Source: Chloroflexota bacterium
Lineage (GTDB): Bacteria; Chloroflexota; Limnocylindria; P2-11E
Assembly: GCA_005889445.1 (NCBI GenBank)
Contig: VBGS01000165.1
Location: forward strand, 1-39,118
DNA length: 39,118 nt
Direction of reading: 5' to 3'
Part shown: one piece after another, positions 31,536 through 39,118 of the stretch
Layout of the letters: each line of letters starts with the position of its first letter
How positions within the stretch are numbered: position 1 is the stretch's first letter
Program-made: the position numbers and the translations under genes
The notes under the pieces: generated by a model
The model's input: only the letters and a program-made list of their open reading frames with translations
Databases searched by the model: none
What the model was told of the DNA's origin: nothing

Positions 31536-32156
31536 TTGAACGACGCCTCGGACAGAGAGCTCGAGCTCGTCGCCGACGAGATCCGAGCTTGCACCGCGTG
31601 TCCCCTCCATCGGAGCGCGCGCCAGGCCGTCCCCGGGGACGGCACGGGCGACTCGGGGATCTTCTTCCTCGGCGAGGCGCCGGGCTACCACGAGGACGTC
31701 CAGGGCCGGCCGTTCGTCGGCGCGGCGGGACAGTTCCTCGACGAGCTCCTCGCCGGCATCGGGCTCGACCGGCGGAAGGTGTTCATCACCAACGTGGTCC
31801 GTCACCGACCACCCGAGAACCGCGACCCGCTGCCCGACGAGATCGCCGCCTGCGACATGTGGCTGCACCGTCACCTCGCGGTGCTGCGCCCACGCGTGAT
31901 CGTCACGCTCGGGCGGCACGCGATGGGGAAGTTCTTTCCCGGTGAGTCGATATCGCGCATCCACGGCAAACCGCGCCGTTCCACCGATGGCCTGCCGATC
32001 TTCCCCGTCTACCACCCTGCCGCGGCCCTTCACCAGCCGGCGCTGCGGGAGGCCCTCGTCGCCGACTTCCGCGCGCTCGCGGCGTACCTCGCGACGCCCG
32101 CGCCGACGCCTGAGGCGGAGAAGAAACCGGCGGAGCAGATCACGCTCTTTGGTTAG
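31536..32156 (+). CDS. Uracil-DNA glycosylase, family 4-like (Fe-S type)
   Basis: 206 residues starting at TTG 31536. Motifs: CTACPL (Cys19, Cys22), GEAPGYHEDVQGRPFVGAAG (active-site loop), ITNVVRHRPPENRDPLPDE with Cys106 after it, and VYHPAAALHQP (motif with catalytic-region His). Family 4 enzymes excise uracil from DNA and hold a 4Fe-4S cluster with four Cys; here the third ligand position is His90 instead of Cys. The short C-terminal extension ending AEQITLFG resembles a sliding-clamp-binding peptide (QxxLF-type). 60 bp precede the RNase J gene. Confidence 0.88.
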   Translation: MNDASDRELELVADEIRACTACPLHRSARQAVPGDGTGDSGIFFLGEAPGYHEDVQGRPFVGAAGQFLDELLAGIGLDRRKVFITNVVRHRPPENRDPLPDEIAACDMWLHRHLAVLRPRVIVTLGRHAMGKFFPGESISRIHGKPRRSTDGLPIFPVYHPAAALHQPALREALVADFRALAAYLATPAPTPEAEKKPAEQITLFG

Positions 32157-32216
32157 ATCGAATGCCGTAACCCGAGCGACGAGCGGTTCATCCGCGAGGA
32201 GCGAGGTCAACCAGCC

Positions 32217-33839
32217 ATGAGCGTGTCTCGGCCGCGAAGCGGCCAGATTGATCAGGGTCCGCTCCGGATCATCCCGCTCGGTGGCGTGGGGGAGATCGGC
32301 AAGAACATGCTCGCGATCGAGATCGGGGACGACATCGTTGTCGTCGACGCGGGCCTGATGTTCCCGGACGAGGAGATGCTCGGCATCGACTTCGTGATCC
32401 CCGACATCGGCTATCTGCGCTCGCGAAAGGCCAAGGTCCGCGGGTTCCTGATCACGCACGCACACGAGGACCACATCGGCGCGCTTCCGTACGTGCTTCG
32501 CGACTTCATCGACGTGCCGATCTACGGGACCAAGCTCACCCTCGGGCTGATCCGGACGAAGCTACGCGAGCACAAGCTCGCCGACCGGGCCACCTTCCAC
32601 GAGATCGCGCCCGGCGGCCCGTTCACCATCGGCCCGGTCCGCTGCGACTCCTATTACGTGTGTCACAGCATCCCCGACGCGATCGGCGTCACGGTCGAGA
32701 CCCCGTATGGCACGATCGTCCACTCGGGCGACTGGAAGTTCGATCACACCCCCGTCGACGGCCGCCAGACCGACTTCGCGCGCCTCGCGGCGATCGCCGC
32801 GAAGGGCGTCCTCCTGCTGATGTCCGACTCGACGCGCGCCGAGGTCCCGGGGTACACGCAGTCGGAGCGTCACGTTGCCGAGATGTTCGACGGGATCATG
32901 TCGCGGGCGCCCGGCCGCGTGATCACGACGACGTTCGCGTCGAACATCTCGCGCATCCGGCAGATCGTCGACATCGCCGCGGCGTGGGGACGCAAGACCG
33001 CGATCGTCGGGCGCTCCATGGAGAACTACACCAAGACGGCCCGCGAGCTCGGATACCTCGAGTATCCGGAGGGGTCAATCGTCCATCCCAACGAGATCGG
33101 CAAGCTCGCGGACCACGAGATCTGCATCATCACGACCGGTTCTCAGGGCGAACCCACGAGGACCCCGATCCCCGGCAACGAGGAGCTCGTCTCGAGGACG
33201 GTCGACAACCTCTTCAAGCTCGGCGCCGAGGTGATCTACGACCCGCAAAGCCGGCCGCACGTCTCGGGCCACGCGAGCCAGGAGGAGCTGAAGCTGCTGC
33301 TCAACATCCTCCGCCCGCAGCATTTTCTCCCGATCCACGGCGAATACCGGATGCTCGTGCGCCACGCGCGTATGGCCATGGACGTCGGCGTGCCCGCTGA
33401 GCAGACGTTCGTGCTGACCAACGGCGACGTCCTCGAGATCGACGCCAAGGGCGCAAGGGTGGGGGAGAAGGTCCAGGCCGGCGTCGTCTACGTCGACGGC
33501 CTCGGCGTGGGCGACGTGAGCCAGGGGGTCATGCGCGACCGGCTGTCGATCGGCAGCGACGGCATCTTCCTGGTTGTCGTGACGATCGAGCAGAAGACCG
33601 GAGCGGTCGTCGCCGGCCCGGACATCGTCACGAAAGGCTTCGTACCGGAACACGACGCCGGCGACATCGTTGAAGAGGCGAAGCACCGTGTCCTCGCGGG
33701 ACTCGCGGAAGCGCAGACCGGCGAGCACCTCGCGGAGACGGCGGCGCTGAAGGACGCGATCCACTCGAGCGTCGCGTCGTTCCTGTACGAGCGAACGAAG
33801 CGGAGGCCGATGGTCCTGCCCGTCATCATGCAGGTCTAA
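32217..33839 (+). CDS. rnj: Ribonuclease J
   Basis: 540 residues, metallo-beta-lactamase fold with beta-CASP domain. Zinc-binding HAHEDH lies at 81-86; CHSIPDA, HSGDWKFD, SDSTRAEVPG, TTFASNISRI, GRSMENY and HVSGHASQEEL follow in the order usual for RNase J, then the C-terminal dimerisation/KH-like domain. It is an endo- and 5'-3' exoribonuclease central to mRNA decay and rRNA maturation in bacteria lacking RNase E. ATG 32217 has GAGGT upstream. It works with PNPase. Confidence 0.96.
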   Translation: MSVSRPRSGQIDQGPLRIIPLGGVGEIGKNMLAIEIGDDIVVVDAGLMFPDEEMLGIDFVIPDIGYLRSRKAKVRGFLITHAHEDHIGALPYVLRDFIDVPIYGTKLTLGLIRTKLREHKLADRATFHEIAPGGPFTIGPVRCDSYYVCHSIPDAIGVTVETPYGTIVHSGDWKFDHTPVDGRQTDFARLAAIAAKGVLLLMSDSTRAEVPGYTQSERHVAEMFDGIMSRAPGRVITTTFASNISRIRQIVDIAAAWGRKTAIVGRSMENYTKTARELGYLEYPEGSIVHPNEIGKLADHEICIITTGSQGEPTRTPIPGNEELVSRTVDNLFKLGAEVIYDPQSRPHVSGHASQEELKLLLNILRPQHFLPIHGEYRMLVRHARMAMDVGVPAEQTFVLTNGDVLEIDAKGARVGEKVQAGVVYVDGLGVGDVSQGVMRDRLSIGSDGIFLVVVTIEQKTGAVVAGPDIVTKGFVPEHDAGDIVEEAKHRVLAGLAEAQTGEHLAETAALKDAIHSSVASFLYERTKRRPMVLPVIMQV

Positions 33840-33858
33840 GAGAAAGCGAGGAGAGGGA

Positions 33859-36123
33859 ATGGCACGGAGGGCCGCGCGCTCGGCGCGCCGAGGGGCCACG
33901 CCCGCGATCGAGCCGCGCATCCGCGACGAGGTCGGCGCCATCGCCGTCGTCGCGTTCGCGGTCCTGTCGGCCGTCGCGCTGGCCACCGATCAGGGAGCGG
34001 TGCTCCATTGGTGGCGCTCGACCCTTTTCGATGTCCTCGGGTGGGCAGCCTTCCTCGTGCCGCTCGCGCTGGCCGCGATCGCGCTCGAGCTGTGGTTCGG
34101 GTTCGTGCACCGCGGGACGGTCCTGCCGACACTCGGCGGGGTCGTCGTGCTCGCAGCCCTGCTCGGCTTGACCCGCCACTACGCGCGGGACGAGGTCGCT
34201 GGGGGCTACGTGGGCGGCGCGATCGCCAAGACCGCCGCGGCGCTCTTCGGACAGATCGGCGCTCCGGTTGCGCTCTTCGCGCTGGTTCTTGCCGGCGTCG
34301 TGATCGCGGCGAACCGCACTCTCGCGCAGATCCTTGCCCCCGCCTGGCGCCAGCGACAGGCGCTCGGCGCCCTCAAACCGGGGACCGTCATCCCCACTGG
34401 CACGGCGGGACGCTTCGACCGAATCGTCGATGACGGGCCGGACGCTGAGCAGCTCCGGATCCATCTGCCGGCGGAAAGACGACCCTCGCCGCCGTCGACT
34501 CAGGTTCCGAAACCCTCTCCTCGCGACGGGGGCCCCCCGGCCTCCGGCCGGCTCCCCATCGCGCGGGGTCCCTCGGAACCTTCGTCGCCGTCGGCTGAGT
34601 CACCTCTCTCCTCCGCCGATGACTCCGAGCGTGCTCCTTTCGCTGTTTCAATCGCCGGACTCCCCTCCGCTGCGGTCGCCGCGGAGGGCGTCCTGCACGC
34701 GGACCCTCCGGAGAAGCCGTGGACCCTTCCGGCACTCGGCATCCTCGACGAGGGCACCGCCGCCCGCCTCAGCACCGACGAGCTCAAACGGAACAGCCGC
34801 GTCATCGAGGAGACGCTCTCGTACTTCGGGATCAGCGCGGCGGTATCGGACGTCTTTCCCGGGCCAGTCGTGACCCGCTACGAGCTGAAGCCCGCGGCCG
34901 GGGTCAAGCTTTCGCGGATCGAGGCGCTCTCCGACGACCTGGCGCTCGCGCTGGCCGCCCGGAGCCTACGCATCGAGGCGCCGATCCCCGGCAAGAGCGT
35001 CGTCGGGATCGAGATCCCCAACCTCGCGATCGGCCTGGTGTCGCTGCGCGACGTCGCCGAAAGCGCCGAGTTCCGGACCGGGTCCAAGCTCACCGTGGCG
35101 CTCGCCCGCGACGTCGCCGGTTCGCCGATCGTGACCGACCTCGCGCGGCTGCCGCATCTCCTCATCGCCGGCCAGACCGGGTCCGGCAAGAGCGTGCTCA
35201 TGAACTCGATCATCTGCAGCATCCTCCTGCAGGCGACGCCGGACGAGGTCAGGCTCGTTCTGGCGGACCCCAAACGGGTCGAGCTGACCGGTTTCAACGG
35301 GATCCCGCACCTGGTGGTGCCGGTCGTCACCGACCACGACAAGATCCTGAACGCCCTGTACTGGGCAATGGGGGAGATGGACCGGCGGTACCGGCTGTTC
35401 GCCCGGGCCGCCGCCCGGAACATCGAGAAGTACAACGACTCTCGGACCGGGCAGGACCGGATCCCGTACGTCGTCCTGATCATCGACGAGCTCGCCGACC
35501 TCATGATGTCGGCGCCGATCCAGGTCGAGAAGGCCATCACCCGGATCTCGCAGCTCGCGCGGGCCACGGGGATCCACCTGGTCGTCGCCACGCAGCGGCC
35601 ATCGGTCGACGTGATCACCGGACTCATCAAAGCGAACATCCCGGCTCGCGTCGCGTTTGCTACCGCGTCCGCGGTCGATTCACGCACGATTCTCGACATG
35701 ACCGGCGCGGAGAAGCTCCTCGGCCGCGGCGACATGCTCTGGCTGCCACCCGACTCACCGAAGCCCACCCGGGCTCAGGGCGTCTTCGTGTCCGATGCCG
35801 AGATCGATCTGGTCACGCGACATTGGAAGCAGCAGCGCGAGCCGCGCTACGACCTCTCGATCCTCGAGGACAAAGAGCGCGCGCGAGTGCGCGACGACGG
35901 CGGCGAGGACATCGAAGATGACCGCTACGAGGAAGCCGTCGAGATCGTCCAGCGCGCGGGGCAGGCCTCGGTCTCGATGCTACAGCGAAAGATGACCATC
36001 GGGTTTGCTCGGGCCGGCCGGCTCATCGACATGATGGAGCAGCACGGCGTGATCGGTCCCTCACAGGGTCCGGGCAAGATGCGCGACGTATACGGCATGG
36101 CGAAGGACCAGGGTCGCGCGTGA
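33859..36123 (+). CDS. ftsK: DNA translocase FtsK/SpoIIIE
   Basis: 754 residues from ATG 33859 (GAGGAGAGGG upstream). N-terminal domain with four membrane segments (about 30-165), a Pro/Ser/Ala-rich linker (about 205-285), the alpha domain, the RecA-like beta motor with Walker A GQTGSGKS at 438-445 and Walker B IIDELADLM at about 540-548, and the C-terminal gamma winged helix (YEEAVEIVQRAGQASVSMLQ, then GRLIDMMEQHGVIG) that reads polar DNA motifs. It pumps chromosomal DNA through the closing septum. The linker is short, giving a compact FtsK. Stop overlaps the next GTG (GTGA). Confidence 0.96.
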   Translation: MARRAARSARRGATPAIEPRIRDEVGAIAVVAFAVLSAVALATDQGAVLHWWRSTLFDVLGWAAFLVPLALAAIALELWFGFVHRGTVLPTLGGVVVLAALLGLTRHYARDEVAGGYVGGAIAKTAAALFGQIGAPVALFALVLAGVVIAANRTLAQILAPAWRQRQALGALKPGTVIPTGTAGRFDRIVDDGPDAEQLRIHLPAERRPSPPSTQVPKPSPRDGGPPASGRLPIARGPSEPSSPSAESPLSSADDSERAPFAVSIAGLPSAAVAAEGVLHADPPEKPWTLPALGILDEGTAARLSTDELKRNSRVIEETLSYFGISAAVSDVFPGPVVTRYELKPAAGVKLSRIEALSDDLALALAARSLRIEAPIPGKSVVGIEIPNLAIGLVSLRDVAESAEFRTGSKLTVALARDVAGSPIVTDLARLPHLLIAGQTGSGKSVLMNSIICSILLQATPDEVRLVLADPKRVELTGFNGIPHLVVPVVTDHDKILNALYWAMGEMDRRYRLFARAAARNIEKYNDSRTGQDRIPYVVLIIDELADLMMSAPIQVEKAITRISQLARATGIHLVVATQRPSVDVITGLIKANIPARVAFATASAVDSRTILDMTGAEKLLGRGDMLWLPPDSPKPTRAQGVFVSDAEIDLVTRHWKQQREPRYDLSILEDKERARVRDDGGEDIEDDRYEEAVEIVQRAGQASVSMLQRKMTIGFARAGRLIDMMEQHGVIGPSQGPGKMRDVYGMAKDQGRA

Positions 36124-37198
36124 GCAAGCTCGGCGAGATCCTGCGCGCGCAGCGCGAGAAGAAGGCCATCACCCTCGAGCAGGCCGCCGCGGACACGCGC
36201 ATCCGGGAGAAGTTCCTGAAGGCCCTCGAGGATGGGGACTACGTGTCGCTCCCCGGCGCGGTGTACACGAAGGGCTTCCTTCGTAACTACGCCGAGTATC
36301 TCGACCTCGACACCGACGAGCTCATCCCGCTCTACCAGCACGAGCGCGGGCAACCCGAGCCGCCGCAGACGAAGTCGTTCAAGCCGTATCGGCCGATCGC
36401 GCGACGCAGCCTCGTCTTCCGGCCCGTCGTCTTCGTCCCGGTGATCGTGATCGCCGCGGTCAGCCTCTTCGCGGGCTACATCTACTATCAGTTCACGACC
36501 TTCGCGGTGAAGCCGCGTCTCGAGCTCACCGAGCCCGCGACGGATCTGAACGCGTCGACGAGCGAGCTCGTCGTCCGCGGGGTCACCGTGCCCGAGGGCC
36601 GCATCACGGTACGCATCTTTCCGGGCCCGGACACCCTCGGCGACATCCGGCCGGATCCGGACGGACGCTTCGTCGTGACCGTCGGCCTGAAGCCGGGCGC
36701 CAATCATCTCGAGGTTGAGACCCTCGACGCCGCGGGCAAGACCAATCGTGTCTCACGCACCATCCAGTACCAGGCAGCCTCAGCCGCCGCGACTCCGCCG
36801 CAGCTCATCATTGAGGCGCCGTGCCGATCAACTCGGACGGCCGATTCGACACGCGCTACTACGCGCCCGCGGGGCCGCAGACGTTCGCGATCGTCGCGCG
36901 CTCGGCGAGCGGCGCGACGGTGCAGGAGACGCGCAGCGTCACGGTCGTCTACACGCAGGCCGTGGTGACCGTCTTCGTCAAAGGCGGCGACGCATGGCTT
37001 CAGGCAACGGTCGACGGCAATCCGATGACCGGCGCGGCCGGGCGCACCTACCGCGACGGTGAGACGGCGGTCTTCATCGGCCACGAAGTGCGGATCAAGA
37101 GCGGAAACGCTGCCGTGACGCAGGTGATCTACAACGGCCAGCCGATGACGAGCCTGGGCAAGCAGGGAGAAGTCGTCGAGCGCGTCTTCACCCAGTAG
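36120..37198 (+). pseudogene. RodZ-like helix-turn-helix membrane protein, frameshifted with internal loss
   Basis: Residues 1-75 are an HTH_25/RodZ-type cytoplasmic domain (MSKLGEILRAQREKKAITLE, YTKGFLRNYAEYLDLD). A membrane helix lies at about 102-123, followed outside by an Ig-like repeat (PRLELTEP...DPDGRFVVTVGLKPGANHLEV). A second copy starts at PQLIIEAP near 36805-36823, then the frame is lost. The rest continues one frame over as VPINSDGRFDTRYYAPAG and runs to a normal-looking end (GQPMTSLGKQGEVVERVFTQ) at 37198. Compared with the first repeat about 35 residues are missing at the break. As written the first frame ends at 36968 with Arg-rich nonsense. RodZ supports cell shape or division with MreB/FtsZ; the ftsK context fits. 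Confidence 0.78.
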
Positions 37199-37253
37199 CG
37201 GGCACGCGCTCGCGGACTGGATCACCTACGCGCGCCTCGCCGCGCTGCTTCCC

Positions 37254-37727
37254 GTGAGCGTTCTCGTCGCGCAAGGCTCGTATTTCCCGGCGCTGATCGT
37301 GTTCGGTGCGGCCGCCCTGAGCGATGCCGTCGACGGGCCCGTCGCCCGCGCTCGCAACCAGGCGAGCGACCGTGGCGGCTGGCTCGATCCATTCGCCGAC
37401 AAGGTGCTCGTCGTCGGCGTCCTCGCGGCGCTCGCGATCCGCGGCCTCGTCCCCCCGTGGGCGCTTCTCGCGGTCGTGGCCCGCGAGGTCGCCGCGCTCG
37501 GGCTACGGGCACGCTCGCCGCGGTCGCTGCCGGCGACCGCCGACGGCAAGGCCAAGACCGTGTTGCAGGCACTCGCGATCGCCGCGACGCTGCTGGCCGC
37601 CGGCGCCGGCTCGGACGAGATCGCGGCGGTCGCGGCCGCTCTCCTCATAGCGGCGGTCGCGCTGACACTGGTCTCGGGCGTCAGACTCATGCACCGTGCC
37701 TTCCAAACAGCCCCCGACGCTCGCTGA
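37254..37727 (+). CDS. pgsA: CDP-alcohol phosphatidyltransferase (PgsA-like)
   Basis: The complete family motif DX2DGX2ARX8GX3DX3D is present as DAVDGPVAR...GGWLDPFADK. Four or more hydrophobic segments follow. From the first canonical codon (GTG 37254) there are 157 residues, but the frame is open upstream and reads HALADWITYARLAALLPV, the normal amphipathic start of PgsA, back to about 37200 and without any ATG, GTG, TTG or CTG up to the preceding stop (37146). So the true start is unresolved. The enzyme exchanges CMP for glycerol-3-phosphate or a similar alcohol in phospholipid synthesis. It overlaps cinA by 32 bp. Confidence 0.85.
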   Translation: MSVLVAQGSYFPALIVFGAAALSDAVDGPVARARNQASDRGGWLDPFADKVLVVGVLAALAIRGLVPPWALLAVVAREVAALGLRARSPRSLPATADGKAKTVLQALAIAATLLAAGAGSDEIAAVAAALLIAAVALTLVSGVRLMHRAFQTAPDAR

Positions 37728-38199
37728 GCTCGAAGCGCGAATGGCGAAGATCCAACCGCGCCTGATCCGACGCAAGCTCACCGTGGCCGTCGCCGAATCG
37801 TGCACGGGGGGACTCGTCGCGGCGGTGCTGACGGCGCACGGCGGCTCAAGTCGATTTTTCCGCGGCGGCGCGGTCGTCTACTCGAACGAGGCGAAGACGG
37901 CGCTGGCCGACGTCGCGCCCGATCTCATCCACGGCCACGGCGCGGTCTCGTCGGTCGTGGCGGGCGCGCTGGCGCGCGGAGCGCGCGAGCGTCTCGGCGC
38001 GCGCATCGGACTCGGCGTCACGGGCATCGCCGGTCCGGGCGGGGCGACGCCGGGCAAACCGGTGGGTCTGGTCTACGTCGCCGTCGACAGCGACGACCAC
38101 GGCAGCGTGAAAAAGAATCAGTTTTCATATGACCGCGAGGGGAACCGCCTCGCTTCGGTCAACGTCGCGCTCGATCTCCTCGAGCGGGCGATCGGGTGA
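37696..38199 (+). CDS. cinA: CinA C-terminal domain protein (nicotinamide-nucleotide amidohydrolase PncC-like)
   Basis: 167 residues, a stand-alone CinA C-terminal domain without the N-terminal MoCF domain. Landmarks are VAVAESCTGGLVAAVLT, FFRGGAVVYSNEAKTALADV, GAVSSVVAGALARGARERLG, VTGIAGPGGATPGKPVGLVY and a terminal helix. PncC-type enzymes deamidate NMN to NaMN for NAD recycling. Start GTG 37696 lies inside pgsA; ATG 37741 is possible. The pgsA-cinA order is very common. The TGA overlaps the next gene (GTGA). Confidence 0.92.
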   Translation: MPSKQPPTLAELEARMAKIQPRLIRRKLTVAVAESCTGGLVAAVLTAHGGSSRFFRGGAVVYSNEAKTALADVAPDLIHGHGAVSSVVAGALARGARERLGARIGLGVTGIAGPGGATPGKPVGLVYVAVDSDDHGSVKKNQFSYDREGNRLASVNVALDLLERAIG

Positions 38200-38969
38200 G
38201 CGTCGACCAGCGGCGTGCCCTCGCGCTCGTGTGGCACGACCGGGAGGCGGCGGGCCTGTACCGATATCGCGCGCCCTATCCGCCGGCGGTGTTCGAGGCG
38301 ATCCGTCGTCTGGTCGTTTCGCCTCCGATCATCCTGGACGCGGGCTGCGGCACGGGGGCCCTGACGCGCCACCTCGCCGGGTTCGCGAGCCGGATCGACG
38401 CGATCGATCCGTCGGAAGCGATGATCGCCGAGGGCAAGCGACTGCCCGGTGGCGACGATCGTCGGATCCGGTGGATCGTGGGGACGGCCGAAGCGGCGCC
38501 GCTCGATCCCCCATACGGCCTCATCACCGGCGGGAAGAGCCTCCACTGGATGGACCACGGCGTCGTGATGCCCCGCTTCGCGGACGTCCTCGTGCCGGGA
38601 GGCCGTCTCGTCGTCGTCGACGACGACGTCGCGTACCCGCCGCTCTGGAAGAAGGACCTCATCGCGATCATTGAGCGCTACTCGCCCGTCAATCCATCCG
38701 CCTTCAAGGACCTCTTCGGCGAGCTCCAGAGGCGCGGGCTCTTCGAGCGGCACGGCTTCCTGAAGACGACCGTCGTGCCGTTCGAACAAGCGGTCGAGGA
38801 CTTCATTCAGGCGCTGCAGAGCACGAGCAGCCTGTCTCGCGTCACGCTCGGCGAGCGGACCGACGCGTTCGCCGCGGACGTGCGCGGACTGTTCGCGCGC
38901 CTGGGGATCACCCATCTCTCATTGCCTGTCGCGGCCGCCCTTGTCTGGGGACGGCCGCTACGGCCATGA
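38196..38969 (+). CDS. SAM-dependent methyltransferase (class I)
   Basis: 257 residues. Motif I LDAGCGTGALTRHLAG, acidic residue in DAIDPSEAMIAEGKR, motif IV-like YGLITGGKSLHWMDH and LVPGGRLVVVDDDVAYPP fit UbiE/COQ5-like small-molecule methyltransferases. The SLHWMDH segment matches the trans-aconitate-methyltransferase-like group. Substrate unknown. Coupled at both ends: GTGA with cinA and ATGA with homoserine dehydrogenase. Confidence 0.86.
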   Translation: MSVDQRRALALVWHDREAAGLYRYRAPYPPAVFEAIRRLVVSPPIILDAGCGTGALTRHLAGFASRIDAIDPSEAMIAEGKRLPGGDDRRIRWIVGTAEAAPLDPPYGLITGGKSLHWMDHGVVMPRFADVLVPGGRLVVVDDDVAYPPLWKKDLIAIIERYSPVNPSAFKDLFGELQRRGLFERHGFLKTTVVPFEQAVEDFIQALQSTSSLSRVTLGERTDAFAADVRGLFARLGITHLSLPVAAALVWGRPLRP

Positions 38970-39118
38970 GCGCAAAACCGCTTGGAGTCGGCCTGCTCGG
39001 CCTTGGCACGGTGGGCTCCGCCGTCGCGAGGGCGTTCGCGGAGCGCTCGCGCCGGATCGATGCGGCCGCGGGCCGTCCGGTCAAGCTCGTCGCGGCCGCG
39101 GTCCGCGACCCGAGGAAG
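38966..39118 (+). CDS. hom: Homoserine dehydrogenase, 3'-truncated by window edge
   Basis: 51 codons from ATG 38966, overlapping the methyltransferase stop (ATGA). The Rossmann nucleotide-binding start VGLLGLGTVGSAVARAFAER and then GRPVKLVAAAVRDPRK match the N-terminus of homoserine dehydrogenase, which reduces aspartate semialdehyde on the way to threonine and methionine. The catalytic part lies outside the window. Confidence 0.85.
   Translation, partial: MSAKPLGVGLLGLGTVGSAVARAFAERSRRIDAAAGRPVKLVAAAVRDPRK

Noticed and set aside
34480..34720. Pro/Ser-rich tract in ftsK as a repeat element
   Set aside because: It is the normal low-complexity linker of FtsK, in frame and of usual position.
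1..39118. CRISPR arrays, tRNA/rRNA genes, insertion sequences or prophage
   Set aside because: No spaced direct repeats, cloverleaf or rRNA-like segments, transposase motifs or phage genes were recognised by reading. A covariance-model scan would be the decisive test.

Overview
The window is high-GC DNA (roughly two thirds G+C by eye), densely packed with housekeeping genes on both strands. Gene content fits a free-living monoderm-type bacterium of the Terrabacteria, most likely a Chloroflexota lineage, possibly Limnocylindria-like. The signs are RNase J, an EF-G-2 paralogue, an F420/luciferase-like oxidoreductase, a GT-C (DUF2029/GT87-like) glycosyltransferase, NDH-2, a bifunctional PBP, and no outer-membrane or LPS genes. 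This placement is inference from gene content; no rRNA was seen.

Layout. 1-1581: 3' part of mutS2 (+). 1594-4434 (-): a class A penicillin-binding protein followed by a damaged NUDIX gene. 4416-7282 (+): tyrS and a TPR protein. 7324-8022 (-): an exported, C-terminally anchored protein with an internal duplication. 8045-10132 (+): NDH-2, a small membrane protein and a VOC protein. 10190-11209 (+): a winged-helix/nucleotidyltransferase gene without a normal start codon, plus a HEPN protein (toxin-antitoxin-like pair). 11215-13299 (-): EF-G-2-like GTPase. 13344-15211 (+): yebC-ruvC-ruvA. 15292-15444: orphan Flp-type pilin. 15498-23472: nusA-ylxR-infB-rbfA-nrnA-truB-GT-ribF, a classical transcription/translation operon with a promoter and a terminator-like hairpin before nusA. 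23492-25741: NHL beta-propeller, then a scar of HIT, response-regulator and GNAT remnants. 25797-26666: LLM oxidoreductase. 26732-29286: rpsO-terminator-pnp. 29325-31527: an Alg5-like glycosyltransferase, a YdjC/ChbG deacetylase and a methyltransferase, tightly coupled. 31536-33839: family 4-like uracil-DNA glycosylase and RNase J. 33859-39118: ftsK, a RodZ-like protein, pgsA-like, cinA, a methyltransferase and the start of homoserine dehydrogenase.

Three patterns stand out. (1) Four genes (NUDIX, ribF, GNAT, rodZ-like) each look as if about 100 nt were lost from the interior with a frame change, and a fifth site (HIT/response regulator) joins two truncated convergent genes. This is either real decay or systematic assembly loss. 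(2) Genes are commonly joined by NTGA stop/start overlaps (GTGA, ATGA), and twice the overlap is CTGA (truB and the NUDIX gene), implying CTG initiation. ribF and the winged-helix gene also seem to lack ATG/GTG/TTG starts and have ATC or ATA where the protein should begin. (3) Several transcription units have a -10-like hexamer only 6-9 nt before the start codon, as expected for leaderless mRNAs. I found no CRISPR array, tRNA, rRNA, insertion sequence or phage gene.
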